Source: JBBREP01 sp038202885 (GTDB taxonomy: Bacteria; Actinomycetota; Acidimicrobiia; IMCC26256; PALSA-610). From it: 21,869 nucleotides of DNA. Shown here in pieces: positions 15,170 to 21,289 of this stretch. The notes beneath the pieces were generated by a model, which saw only the letters and a program-made list of their open reading frames with translations, searched no databases and was not told the DNA's origin. The DNA is taken from NCBI GenBank assembly GCA_038202885.1, contig JBBREP010000059.1:1-21869 (forward strand), written 5' to 3'. How positions within the stretch are numbered: position 1 is the stretch's first letter; each line of letters starts with the position of its first letter. A program made the position numbers and the translations under genes.

Positions 15170-15350
15170 GAAGACTCCTCGGCTCGAACAGGTCGAGACG
15201 TCGTGCCTGCACGAGGCGACAGCGCTACTGGCCGTCCGCCCAAACGAGGCGACTCTTCCTAGAAGAAGACCCGATCGTACCCCAGCGCGGTACGGATTGT
15301 GTTTCGTGCACACTGCGTTGTACACGCTGCCGGCCGGCGTCAGCGGGTGC

Positions 15351-15376
15351 GCTCATCGCCCGCGCTCATCGCCCGC
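15351..15376. repeat. 13-bp tandem duplication across the GAF-ANTAR stop codon
   Basis: GCTCATCGCCCGC occurs twice without a gap (15351-15363 and 15364-15376). The copy nearest the gene contains its stop codon (15366-15368 on the minus strand), and the second copy repeats the same sequence just beyond it. The remaining 15170-15350 gap holds the glycosyltransferase leader, with a weak -10-like TACGAT at 15279-15274 on the minus strand and nothing else I recognise. Confidence 0.85.
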
Positions 15377-16145
15377 GGCGGGCCGAGGCAGGTGACTTCA
15401 CCGCGATGATCGCCTCGATGTCGCCCCGTACAGTGACCACGCTGCGCGCGACCTCGGTGAGGCCCCGGTTGTGACTGCGAGCGAAGCCGCGCAACAACGC
15501 GAACGCCGCGTCCATGTCGAGCTGCATACGTTGCGCGATCATGCCCTTGGCCTGCTCGATCGTGACCCGGCTCTCGAGCGCGTGTTGCAGCTGTCCTTCG
15601 CGTACAGCGGCTTGGCGCGTCGAGACGTCTTGCACGATTGCGATGCTCGCGACATCAGCGAGGGCCTGCGCCAACGCGATGTCTTCACCGGAAAGCGCCA
15701 AGGGTTCGGCCATGAACAGGTTCAACGAACCGAGTACTGCGTCTTTGTGGCGAAGTGGGAGTGCGCACACCGAAGGAAAGCCGCTGTCGACGGCAACGCG
15801 AGCGAAGCGCGGCCACTTGTTCGCGGTGCGCAAGTCGGTCGCCACGATCGCGCGGCCTTCGCTGTAACAGTCTCGGCATGGTCCTTCGTTGTTCTGCAGT
15901 TGGAACAGCTCGAGCAGTTGGATCGCCTCGCTCGACGCGGCCATGACGCGGAGTCGGCCCTCCGTGTCGGCGAGCAGAATCCCGGCCTCGGCTGCCCCGA
16001 GGAGTTCCACGCTGCGATGCGCGAGCACCGTCAAGAGGTCGATGACGTCGAAGTGCTCGACGATCGAGTCGACGAGCTGCACGAAGGCGCGGCTGATACA
16101 GACCTCGCGAGTGTCTTCCAGCGGTCTTTTGATATCGGAGTTCAT
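15366..16145 (-). CDS. GAF-ANTAR transcription antitermination regulator
   Basis: A 259-aa two-domain regulator. A GAF sensor domain covers ~25-175, including EAGILLADTEGRLRVMAASS, the conserved NEGPCRDCYSEGRAIVATD with a CxxC pair, and SVCALPLRHKDAVLGSLNLF. An ANTAR RNA-binding domain covers ~190-245 (LESRVTIEQAKGMIAQRM and AFALLRGFARSHNRGLTEVA). ANTAR proteins bind paired hexaloop hairpins in nascent mRNA and prevent termination; the GAF ligand here is unknown and the CxxC pair could bind metal or sense redox state. AAGGGG lies about 8 nt before ATG 16145, giving a confident start. It follows a small membrane protein by 47-56 nt. Its RNA targets are not evident in this window. Confidence 0.93.
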   Translation of the reverse strand: MNSDIKRPLEDTREVCISRAFVQLVDSIVEHFDVIDLLTVLAHRSVELLGAAEAGILLADTEGRLRVMAASSEAIQLLELFQLQNNEGPCRDCYSEGRAIVATDLRTANKWPRFARVAVDSGFPSVCALPLRHKDAVLGSLNLFMAEPLALSGEDIALAQALADVASIAIVQDVSTRQAAVREGQLQHALESRVTIEQAKGMIAQRMQLDMDAAFALLRGFARSHNRGLTEVARSVVTVRGDIEAIIAVKSPASARRGR

Positions 16146-16201
16146 GGTGATGTCCCCTTCGTCTCACCCTGATCGGTGCGTGTTGGTGCGGAAATTCGTT
16201 G

Positions 16202-16354
16202 TCACCGCGCGACAGCGCGTGTGCGCGGATGCGGACGCGGTGCTTCGGCGGAGGTCTGCGACGATCCCTCGGGCGACACCATGTGCTGTGAACCCAGCGC
16301 GCCGATCACGCGCGCGGCCACTGCCACGACGATGATGACCAACGCTGCAGCCAT
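16202..16354 (-). CDS. Small single-pass membrane protein (50 aa), hypothetical
   Basis: A 50-aa open frame starting MAAALVIIVVAVAARVIGAL, that is one membrane helix at residues 2-20, followed by a polar, Pro/Arg-rich tail. AAGGA sits 5 nt before the ATG, a good ribosome site, and it lies 56 nt upstream of the GAF-ANTAR gene on the same strand, so it may be co-transcribed. A longer reading of this frame extends to 16834 but the extra residues are Ser/Thr/Arg-rich and look non-coding. No family is recognised; it could be a membrane anchor or leader peptide, or not expressed at all. Confidence 0.45.
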   Translation of the reverse strand: MAAALVIIVVAVAARVIGALGSQHMVSPEGSSQTSAEAPRPHPRTRAVAR

Positions 16355-16652
16355 AGGGATCCTTGCTGGGGACTCGGCTGGTGTGAGCGTTACCGAGGTC
16401 CGGAGCAACGTTTCCCGAATGCCGCTCGGTCGGGCCGAGTGAAGTTGGCTCGTCGTACGGCGTGGTGCGCCGAAATGAGCGGCATTCGACGCGGCCGGGA
16501 TCGTCTCCGCGTCGACCGAAAGGGTACACGCCCCAGGGCCAGTGTTCTCCCGTGTCCATGGTTTCGCCGTGAGAAGCCGTGTACGCTCCGCTCGCATCTT
16601 CTGGCTGCTCCAGTCCTTGGCAGTCCTCGAAATTGGCGAGTCAGGAGCGGAA
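16355..16652. other. Divergent intergenic region, about 300 bp
   Basis: No convincing gene. It separates the minus-strand small membrane protein/GAF-ANTAR unit from the plus-strand HTH gene and holds the long-spaced 12-bp inverted repeat described separately. The plus-strand HTH gene has AGGAG 6 nt before its ATG. I could not identify convincing -10/-35 pairs for either direction. Confidence 0.6.
16416..16488. promoter_or_regulatory. 12-bp perfect inverted repeat with 49-bp spacing, candidate operator pair
   Basis: CGAATGCCGCTC (16416-16427) and GAGCGGCATTCG (16477-16488) are exact reverse complements separated by 49 bp. Such spacing is too long for a simple dimer site but suits two sites joined by looping or two divergent promoters read in opposite directions by the same factor. 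It lies between the divergent GAF-ANTAR and HTH units. Confidence 0.5.
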
Positions 16653-17030
16653 ATGTCTGAGTTCGTGCCCCGATCAGAGGTTGGGCGATCAGAGGTTGGG
16701 CGATCAGAGGTTGGCGGGCTGCGCCCGGTCGAGCGACGGATGCGCCGGCTCGCGTCCCAAGGCCTCGATGCCGCTGAGATCGGATCGCGGTTCAAGCGGT
16801 CGGCTGAGCACGTCGAGCGGGTGCTCGAACTCACGCGCTTGCCGGGTCGCAGGAATGTTGGCTCCGACGGCCTCGCCGAGGGGCGACTCCGGCCACTCGA
16901 ACGCCGGTTGCTGCGCTGGCAGGCCGAAGGCGTCGCGCCCGAGGTGCTCGCGGACCAATTCCGACGCAGTCCCGATCACATTCGCCGGGTGCTGGTGCTC
17001 GCCGATGATCGGCGCGCTCGCACGGCGTAA
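16653..17030 (+). CDS. Small protein with two tandem HTH-like repeats
   Basis: A 125-aa basic protein. After a short tail with the pentapeptide SEVGR repeated, two copies of the same ~38-residue module follow: residues 23-60 (LRPVERRMRRLASQGLD... to RVLEL) and 79-116 (LRPLERRLLRWQAEGVA... to RVLVL). The shared pattern is LRPxERRxxR, a Gly, then FxRSxxHxxRVLxL, in keeping with a helix-turn-helix resembling sigma-70 region 4 or MerR/Xre-like folds. A duplicated HTH could bind DNA as a monomer. ATG 16653 is chosen because AGGAG lies 6 nt upstream; the open frame upstream to 16542 lacks similarity to the modules. No characterised relative is recognised. It sits 50 bp upstream of a winged-helix gene, same strand. 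Confidence 0.75.
   Translation: MSEFVPRSEVGRSEVGRSEVGGLRPVERRMRRLASQGLDAAEIGSRFKRSAEHVERVLELTRLPGRRNVGSDGLAEGRLRPLERRLLRWQAEGVAPEVLADQFRRSPDHIRRVLVLADDRRARTA
16671..16715. repeat. 15-bp tandem repeat, three copies, inside HTH gene
   Basis: CGATCAGAGGTTGGG at 16671-16685 and 16686-16700, with a third copy at 16701-16715 differing in its last base. It encodes the tandem SEVGR residues near the N-terminus and stays in frame. Confidence 0.9.
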
Positions 17031-17031
17031 C

Positions 17032-17074
17032 CCGGTATACAAGCACACAGCTACCGGAAAACTATTGCTACAAT
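17032..17074 (+). promoter_or_regulatory. Leaderless promoter and possible operator of winged-HTH gene
   Basis: TACAAT at 17069-17074 matches the -10 consensus at 5 of 6 bases and ends 6 nt before the ATG at 17081, so the mRNA should start at or next to the start codon; no ribosome site is present. No clear -35 is seen. A 6-bp inverted repeat, CCGGTA (17032-17037) and TACCGG (17052-17057), lies just upstream where a repressor or activator could bind. Confidence 0.5.
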
Positions 17075-17080
17075 TGGCCC

Positions 17081-17482
17081 ATGGCGGACTGGGGCTTCTT
17101 GACGAACCACGGGCGCGCCTTGCTGTGTATCGCCCACGACCCCGGTGTGCGGCTGCGCGAGATCGCGGACATTCTTGCCATCACCGAACGCAGCGCGTAT
17201 TCGATTGTGACCGACCTCGCCGCGGCGGGGTACATCGTCAAGGAGCGTGACGGTCGTCGGAACCGCTATGTGATTCAACATCACTTGTCGCTGCGCGAGC
17301 CGACGGCTCGTGAACGCACGATCGGCGAGGTCCTCGATCTCCTCGTCGGGCCGCCGCCGCGACGCCGGGCCACCGGCGCGGCGAAGCTCACTGCGTCCAA
17401 GGATGGATCCAAGGCCGGTCCTGGTGCGCGCGCCCGGGCTTCCACACGGCGCGCCGACGAACGCACTGACGCCCCGCACTGA
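17081..17482 (+). CDS. Winged helix-turn-helix regulator
   Basis: A 133-aa protein whose first ~65 residues form a winged HTH: NHGRALLCIAHDPGVRLREI, then ADILAITERSAYSIVTDL (turn and recognition helix) and AAGYIVKERDGRRNRYVI (wing), as in MarR/ArsR-like regulators. Residues ~68-88 form a short helix for dimerisation. The last ~45 residues are Lys/Arg/Ala/Ser-rich and probably disordered. There is no sensor domain, so it may be regulated by partners or DNA-binding alone. The ATG is set by the -10 box 6 nt upstream. It ends 33 bp from the convergent sigma-factor gene, and its stop codon is part of a heptamer repeat. Confidence 0.82.
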   Translation: MADWGFLTNHGRALLCIAHDPGVRLREIADILAITERSAYSIVTDLAAAGYIVKERDGRRNRYVIQHHLSLREPTARERTIGEVLDLLVGPPPRRRATGAAKLTASKDGSKAGPGARARASTRRADERTDAPH

Positions 17483-17511
17483 CACCTGACGCCTGACACC
17501 GGCAGCGCCGG
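17479..17511. repeat. Heptamer repeat CTGACRC x3 with short hairpin at convergent gene ends
   Basis: CTGACAC, CTGACGC and CTGACAC run consecutively at 17479-17499; the first contains the TGA stop of the winged-HTH gene. Directly after it, CCGGC (17499-17503) and GCCGG (17507-17511) form a 5-bp stem with a 3-nt loop, a possible weak two-way terminator between this gene and the sigma-factor gene. Confidence 0.65.
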
Positions 17512-17515
17512 GGAG

Positions 17516-18466
17516 TTACTCGTCGAGCAGGCTGCGAATGGTCGCCGCTTGGGCCGGGCGACGCAGCTTCGACATCGCCCTGGCCTCGATCTGGCGAATG
17601 CGCTCGCGCGTCAGGTCGAAGTGGTCGCCAACCTCTTCCAGTGTGCGGGCCTCACCGCGGTCGAGGCCGAAGCGCAACGAGATGATGTGACGCTCTCGCT
17701 CGTCGAGGGTGGCGAGCAGCGTCGCGACTTCTTGGGGCAGCAGGGCGAGGATTGCGGCATCGAGCGGCGACGCCGCTTCGGGGTCTTCGACCAGATCGGC
17801 CAGCTCCGTATCGGATTCGTCGCCGATGGGCTGGGCCAGCGACACGGGCGAGGCCGCGAAACAGAGCGCTTCGGTGATCTTGTACTCGCTCATGTCCATC
17901 TCGGTCGCGAGCTCGGTCATGGTCGCCGGGCGCCCGAACTCCATTTCCAACCGAGCGCGCGCCTGCTGGAGCCGGATGAGCGTGTCGCCGGCATGGACGG
18001 GAAGCCGGATCGTACGGGCCGTGTTCGCGATGCCTCGCGAAATCGCCTGGCGAATCCACCACGTGGCATACGTCGAGAACTTGAATCCCTTGCGCCAGTC
18101 GAACTTGGCGACGGCGCGGATCAACCCGAGATTGCCTTCCTGCACGAGGTCGAGCAGCGGCATGCCCGACGCTCGGTAGCGCTTGGCGATCGACACCACC
18201 AAGCGGAGGTTCGACTGCACGAATGTCCGCTGTGCGTCGTCACCTTGGCGTGCGGCGCGCCGCAGCTCGCGCTGCTCGGGCGCGCTCAGGTCGGGGTGGA
18301 GCGTGAGCTGCTCGACGGCTGCGTTGCCGGCCTCGATCTGTTGGGCGAGGCGGACTTCATCCTCCCTCGACAACAGCCCGTATTGGCCAATGTCGTTGAG
18401 GTACAAGCGGACGAGATCGTTGTCGTCATCGCGGGCAACTCGACGTTTTGGTGTCGCAATCATCAT
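17516..18466 (-). CDS. Sigma-70 family RNA polymerase sigma factor, group 2 type
   Basis: A 316-aa sigma factor with regions 1.2 (DLVRLYLNDIGQYGLLSREDE), 2 (FVQSNLRLVVSIAKRY, DLVQEGNLGLIRAVAKFDW, FSTYATWWIRQAISR), 3 and 4 (ERERHIISLRFGLDRGE, TLEEVGDHFDLTRERIRQIE). Region 2.4 and the region 4 HTH are nearly identical to primary sigma factors, so it should read -10/-35 promoters of the housekeeping type. The long acidic region 1.1 of a primary RpoD/SigA is missing, and the total length is that of group 2 alternatives (SigB/HrdB-like), so I call it non-essential general-stress or stationary-phase type (inference). ATG 18466 or the next ATG 18463 is the start. A weak -10-like TACGGT lies at 18502-18497. 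Confidence 0.93.
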   Translation of the reverse strand: MMIATPKRRVARDDDNDLVRLYLNDIGQYGLLSREDEVRLAQQIEAGNAAVEQLTLHPDLSAPEQRELRRAARQGDDAQRTFVQSNLRLVVSIAKRYRASGMPLLDLVQEGNLGLIRAVAKFDWRKGFKFSTYATWWIRQAISRGIANTARTIRLPVHAGDTLIRLQQARARLEMEFGRPATMTELATEMDMSEYKITEALCFAASPVSLAQPIGDESDTELADLVEDPEAASPLDAAILALLPQEVATLLATLDERERHIISLRFGLDRGEARTLEEVGDHFDLTRERIRQIEARAMSKLRRPAQAATIRSLLDE

Positions 18467-18496
18467 CCACTGCTGTCGACATCCGCCACCGCCAAC

Positions 18497-18502
18497 ACCG
18501 TA
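18497..18502 (-). promoter_or_regulatory. Possible -10 box of sigma-factor gene
   Basis: TACGGT on the minus strand matches TANNNT and lies 30 nt before ATG 18466. No -35 with a good match is present at the right distance, so this is a weak call. Confidence 0.3.
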
Positions 18503-18595
18503 GCATCACAATTCAAGAAAATCATTGCCGGTATAGGTGGGCCGGCGGTCGCGCACCGCGAGATGCTGCTACGTACCGTGGTCGGACGGCGGCGC

Positions 18596-18640
18596 GACGG
18601 ATCGGCGCCGCCCGAGTGTTCGGGTGCGGCGCCGATCGTC
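18596..18640 (-). terminator. Strong hairpin downstream of PAP2 gene
   Basis: GATCGGCGCCG (18600-18610) pairs with CGGCGCCGATC (18627-18637), extended inwards by CCCGA/TCGGG (18611-18615 with 18620-18624, GTGT loop) and outwards by GAC/GTC. It begins about 28 nt after the PAP2 stop codon. There is no T-run, in keeping with terminators of GC-rich bacteria. It lies well upstream of the sigma-factor start and separates the two units. Confidence 0.65.
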
Positions 18641-18668
18641 GCTGCGGGCCAACTGCTGTCAGGGAGTA

Positions 18669-19244
18669 TCAGTTGGTGCGCGCGAGGGAACGGCCGACAC
18701 GCGAGCTGAGCACCCGCTCGGTGATCGGCACGAGGTAGCGGTCGGCGACGGGGATCCCGGCCGCGGCGACCAGCGCTCCGAAGGCGAGTCCGGCAACCAC
18801 GTCACCGGGGTAGTGCGCGCCGACGTAGACGCGCATGAACGCCATGATGATCGCGGCCACGATGGTGGCAATGCCGATCGAACGCACGGCGAAGTACAGG
18901 CCGGCTGCGACCGCCCCCGCCACGACCGAATGATCGGACATGAACGACGGGTCGGTACCGCGCGTGACGAGCGTCAGCACGTGAGGATGGGTGGTGTAGG
19001 GCCGAGCCCGGCCCACGAGGCTGGCGACCGGTTGGTTGAGCGCCAAGACCACCAGGGCCGCGATCGCAGCCCACACCGTGCGGGTGAACGCTCGCACGTC
19101 GCGCCGCACGGTGACCAAGGCCGCCGCCGCGAGCGCGGCCGCGAACAGCCCCACGCCCAGCGATGCGTAGGTCCGGGCGACGCCGTGCAGCCACCCGGTG
19201 TGCTGTGCGAATCGGTTGACATCCTGGAACAGCGTCCAATCCAT
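18669..19244 (-). CDS. PAP2-family membrane phosphatase
   Basis: A 191-aa integral membrane protein of the type 2 phosphatidic acid phosphatase superfamily, with about five hydrophobic segments. The family active site is recognisable in three pieces: LVGRARPY (variant of KxxxxxxRP), DPSFMSDHSVV (PSGH variant with the essential His) and RVYVGAHYPGDVVAG (SRx5H with His). Its active site should face outwards and dephosphorylate lipid phosphates or undecaprenyl diphosphate. ATG 19244 is chosen because TACAGT lies 8 nt upstream and the open frame extending to 19337 adds a segment with no family similarity. It is followed by a strong hairpin, so probably a single-gene unit. Confidence 0.88.
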   Translation of the reverse strand: MDWTLFQDVNRFAQHTGWLHGVARTYASLGVGLFAAALAAAALVTVRRDVRAFTRTVWAAIAALVVLALNQPVASLVGRARPYTTHPHVLTLVTRGTDPSFMSDHSVVAGAVAAGLYFAVRSIGIATIVAAIIMAFMRVYVGAHYPGDVVAGLAFGALVAAAGIPVADRYLVPITERVLSSRVGRSLARTN

Positions 19245-19252
19245 TGCGCCGG

Positions 19253-19258
19253 ACTGTA
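19253..19258 (-). promoter_or_regulatory. -10 box of PAP2 gene, near-leaderless
   Basis: TACAGT on the minus strand (4 of 6 consensus bases plus the invariant TA...T) ends 8 nt before ATG 19244, so the transcript would start at or within a base or two of the start codon. No purine-rich ribosome site is present. Confidence 0.45.
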
Positions 19259-19390
19259 CGGACGCATGGTGAATGCCAGGTAAGACTGCATCGGGCTGTG
19301 ACACCTGACGCACGGCTGGCGGCGGAGCGTGTATCAACGCGAGCGACTACCGAAAACGGGCGGCGCTACATTCGGCCCGCGAGGAGATCA

Positions 19391-19690
19391 ATGGCGCAGA
19401 CCTGCGGACATCTCGACAGCGCCGACCCGGCCCCGAGGCCGACGACGCCGGCTGGCTGTGAGGAATGCCTCGCCCAGGGCGGGCATTGGCTGCATCTGCG
19501 TCTGTGTCTGGCGTGCGGCCACGTGGGGTGCTGCGACAACTCGCCTGGTCGCCACGCGACGGCGCACTTCCACGCTGGCGGGCACCCGCTCATCCGCTCG
19601 TATGAGCCCGGCGAAGACTGGTGGTTCTGTTACGTCGACGACCTCGCGTTCGAAGTCGACGGCGTCCCCCACGCACCCTCGCACCCCTGA
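19391..19690 (+). CDS. UBP-type zinc finger protein
   Basis: A 99-aa zinc-binding protein of the ZnF-UBP family, known in eukaryotes for binding the free C-terminal diglycine of ubiquitin (as in HDAC6 and USP5). Candidate ligands are C5, H7, C23, C26, C39, C42, H44, C47, C48, H55, H59 and H65, in the order C-x-H...C-x2-C...C-x2-C...H. The core reads GCEECLAQGGHWLHLRLCLAC and then HATAHFHAGGHPLI, with WWFCYVDD near the end in place of the WCYxC seen in eukaryotes. GAGGAG (19381-19386) precedes the ATG by 4 nt. There is no sign of a ubiquitin-like partner here; bacterial copies have no established role. The stop codon lies inside a heptamer repeat. Confidence 0.85.
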   Translation: MAQTCGHLDSADPAPRPTTPAGCEECLAQGGHWLHLRLCLACGHVGCCDNSPGRHATAHFHAGGHPLIRSYEPGEDWWFCYVDDLAFEVDGVPHAPSHP

Positions 19691-19745
19691 CGCCTGATCC
19701 CTGACGCCTGACCCTGAGGGGAAGGTCCCTGGCGTGGGCGTCAGG
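19686..19745. terminator. Heptamer repeat CTGANNC x4 and two-way terminator
   Basis: CTGACGC, CTGATCC, CTGACGC and CTGACCC run consecutively at 19687-19714; the first holds the UBP stop codon. CCTGACGCC (19700-19708, also present at 19686-19694) pairs perfectly with GGCGTCAGG (19737-19745), which contains the stop codon of the convergent MFS gene. A nested AGGG/CCCT stem sits in the loop. A two-way terminator between convergent genes is likely. Confidence 0.6.
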
Positions 19746-21246
19746 CGGCGACCGAGCCCGACGGACAGAGGCGCGGATCGGGTTGCAGCGGCGCACCGTC
19801 GAGCGCGCAGTGCACCCGACGGGCGCTGACGCGTGTGCGCACGTGCGGGCCGAGGCCGATGAAACTCACGGCGCCCGCGGACGCCGCGGCACCAGCCGCG
19901 ATCACGAGCGCCAATCGAAACGAGTGCGTGACGGGTGCAGCGCCCGATGCATCCGAGAGCCCAGACAGCACGGGGATGACGGCGAGCGCCGCGAGGCCCG
20001 CAGCGCGCGCGATCGCATTGTTGACGCCCGACGCCACGCTCACATGGTCAGGGTCGGCCGCGGCCATCACCGTGGCTGTGAGCGGCGCGACGAACGTCAC
20101 GAGACCGAGGCCGAACACGATCGCGCCGGGCAGTACGTCGGCGAGCCACGACGCGTGCGGACCAATTCGGGTCAGCAGGAGCAGTCCGGCACCGGCGAGC
20201 GGGGGTCCGACGGTGAGTTGCAGGCGCGGTCCGATTCGTTGGGCGAGCGCGCCCGATGGGGCCGACAGCACGAGCATCAACAGTGTCGCCGGCAACAACG
20301 CAACGCCGGCATCGAACGCCGACCATTTGGTTGCGACCTGGAGTTCATACGAGACGAGGAAGAACGACACGCCCAGCGCGCCGTACAGCAGGACCGTCGC
20401 GAGGTTGACGACCGTGAAGGTGCGATTGCGAAACAACATCGGCGGCACGAGCGGGTGCGGTGCGTTGACCATGCGGACCACGAACGCGGCGATGGCGACA
20501 GCAGACAGGACAGCCGCGCCGATGACCCCACCGTCGGTCCAGCCGCGCGGCCCAGCTTCGATGAGCGCCCAGGTACTGGTGGCGAGCGCCGTCGCGGCGA
20601 GTGCGGCGCCAGCGAGGTCGAGTCGGCGCGGTGCGTGTGGATCCCGGGTTTCTGGGATGGCGGCGCGTGCACATGTGATCGCGACGGCGGCCACGGGCAC
20701 GTTGATGAGAAAGGCCCAGCGCCAACCCGGCCCGTCGACGAGCGCGCCGCCGACGAACGGCCCGATGGCGCCCGCGGCGCCGCCGAGGCCCGACCAGGCA
20801 CCGACCGCCGCGGCCCGGTCCGACTCGCGAAAGCTCGCTTGCAGGATCGCGAGGCTTCCCGGCGTGAGCAGCGCACCGCCAATGCCCTGGAGGATCCGAG
20901 CGCCGACGAGCACCTCGATGTTGGGCGCCGCGCCGCACAGCAACGAGGCGGCGGCGAACCACACAGTGCCGATGATGAACACCCTGCGGCGCCCGAACCG
21001 GTCGCCGAGCGCACCCCCGAGCAAGATCAGCGAGGCGAGCGCAAGCAAGTAACCAGTGAGCACCCATTGCAACGCACTGATGCCGACGCCGAAGTCCTCG
21101 CCGATGTGGGGGAGGGCCACGTTGACGACCGTGGCGTCAAGGCTGGCCATCGCACTCGCCGCCACTGTTGCTACGAGCGCGACCCGCCCCGTCGCCGAAC
21201 GCAGTGTGAGCCCATCGGGCGCGCTCGGCGCGTCCACACTCGCCAT
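19741..21246 (-). CDS. MFS drug/solute exporter, DHA2 (14-TM) type
   Basis: A 501-aa transporter with about 14 hydrophobic segments. Family motifs: LDATVVNVALPHI in helix 1, WVLTGYLLALASLILLGG in helix 2, motif A as GDRFGRRRVF, motif C as SGLGGAAGAIGPFVGG, and ALLPATLLMLVLSAPSG in the second half. DHA2 members export toxic organic compounds by proton antiport; the substrate cannot be read. The last ~25 residues (HCALDGAPLQPDPRLC) form a cytosolic or exposed tail with two cysteines. ATG 21246 is supported by TACGGT ending 6 nt upstream, so translation is leaderless. It is divergent from a 151-aa unknown protein with only 43 bp between starts and a shared -10 region. Confidence 0.9.
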   Translation of the reverse strand: MASVDAPSAPDGLTLRSATGRVALVATVAASAMASLDATVVNVALPHIGEDFGVGISALQWVLTGYLLALASLILLGGALGDRFGRRRVFIIGTVWFAAASLLCGAAPNIEVLVGARILQGIGGALLTPGSLAILQASFRESDRAAAVGAWSGLGGAAGAIGPFVGGALVDGPGWRWAFLINVPVAAVAITCARAAIPETRDPHAPRRLDLAGAALAATALATSTWALIEAGPRGWTDGGVIGAAVLSAVAIAAFVVRMVNAPHPLVPPMLFRNRTFTVVNLATVLLYGALGVSFFLVSYELQVATKWSAFDAGVALLPATLLMLVLSAPSGALAQRIGPRLQLTVGPPLAGAGLLLLTRIGPHASWLADVLPGAIVFGLGLVTFVAPLTATVMAAADPDHVSVASGVNNAIARAAGLAALAVIPVLSGLSDASGAAPVTHSFRLALVIAAGAAASAGAVSFIGLGPHVRTRVSARRVHCALDGAPLQPDPRLCPSGSVAA

Positions 21247-21251
21247 GGTCG

Positions 21252-21258
21252 TACCGTA
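21252..21258. promoter_or_regulatory. Overlapping divergent -10 boxes of MFS and unknown gene
   Basis: The palindromic stretch GTACCGTAC (21251-21259) reads TACCGT on the plus strand (21252-21257) and TACGGT on the minus strand (21258-21253). The minus reading sits 6 nt before the MFS start; the plus reading leaves about 25 nt of leader with a strong ribosome site. No -35 elements are evident. Confidence 0.45.
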
Positions 21259-21289
21259 CTGGCGGGGTCAGTCCAGGCGGAGGAGAGAA

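Noticed and set aside
15170..15325. Longer start of the glycosyltransferase
   Set aside because: GAGGAG just before GTG 15169 marks the start; the upstream residues are Ser/Arg-rich without similarity to glycosyltransferases.
16355..16834. Minus-strand extension upstream of the 50-aa membrane protein (210-aa reading)
   Set aside because: The upstream part is the antisense of the HTH gene and its repeats; only the last 50 codons have a ribosome site and a membrane helix.
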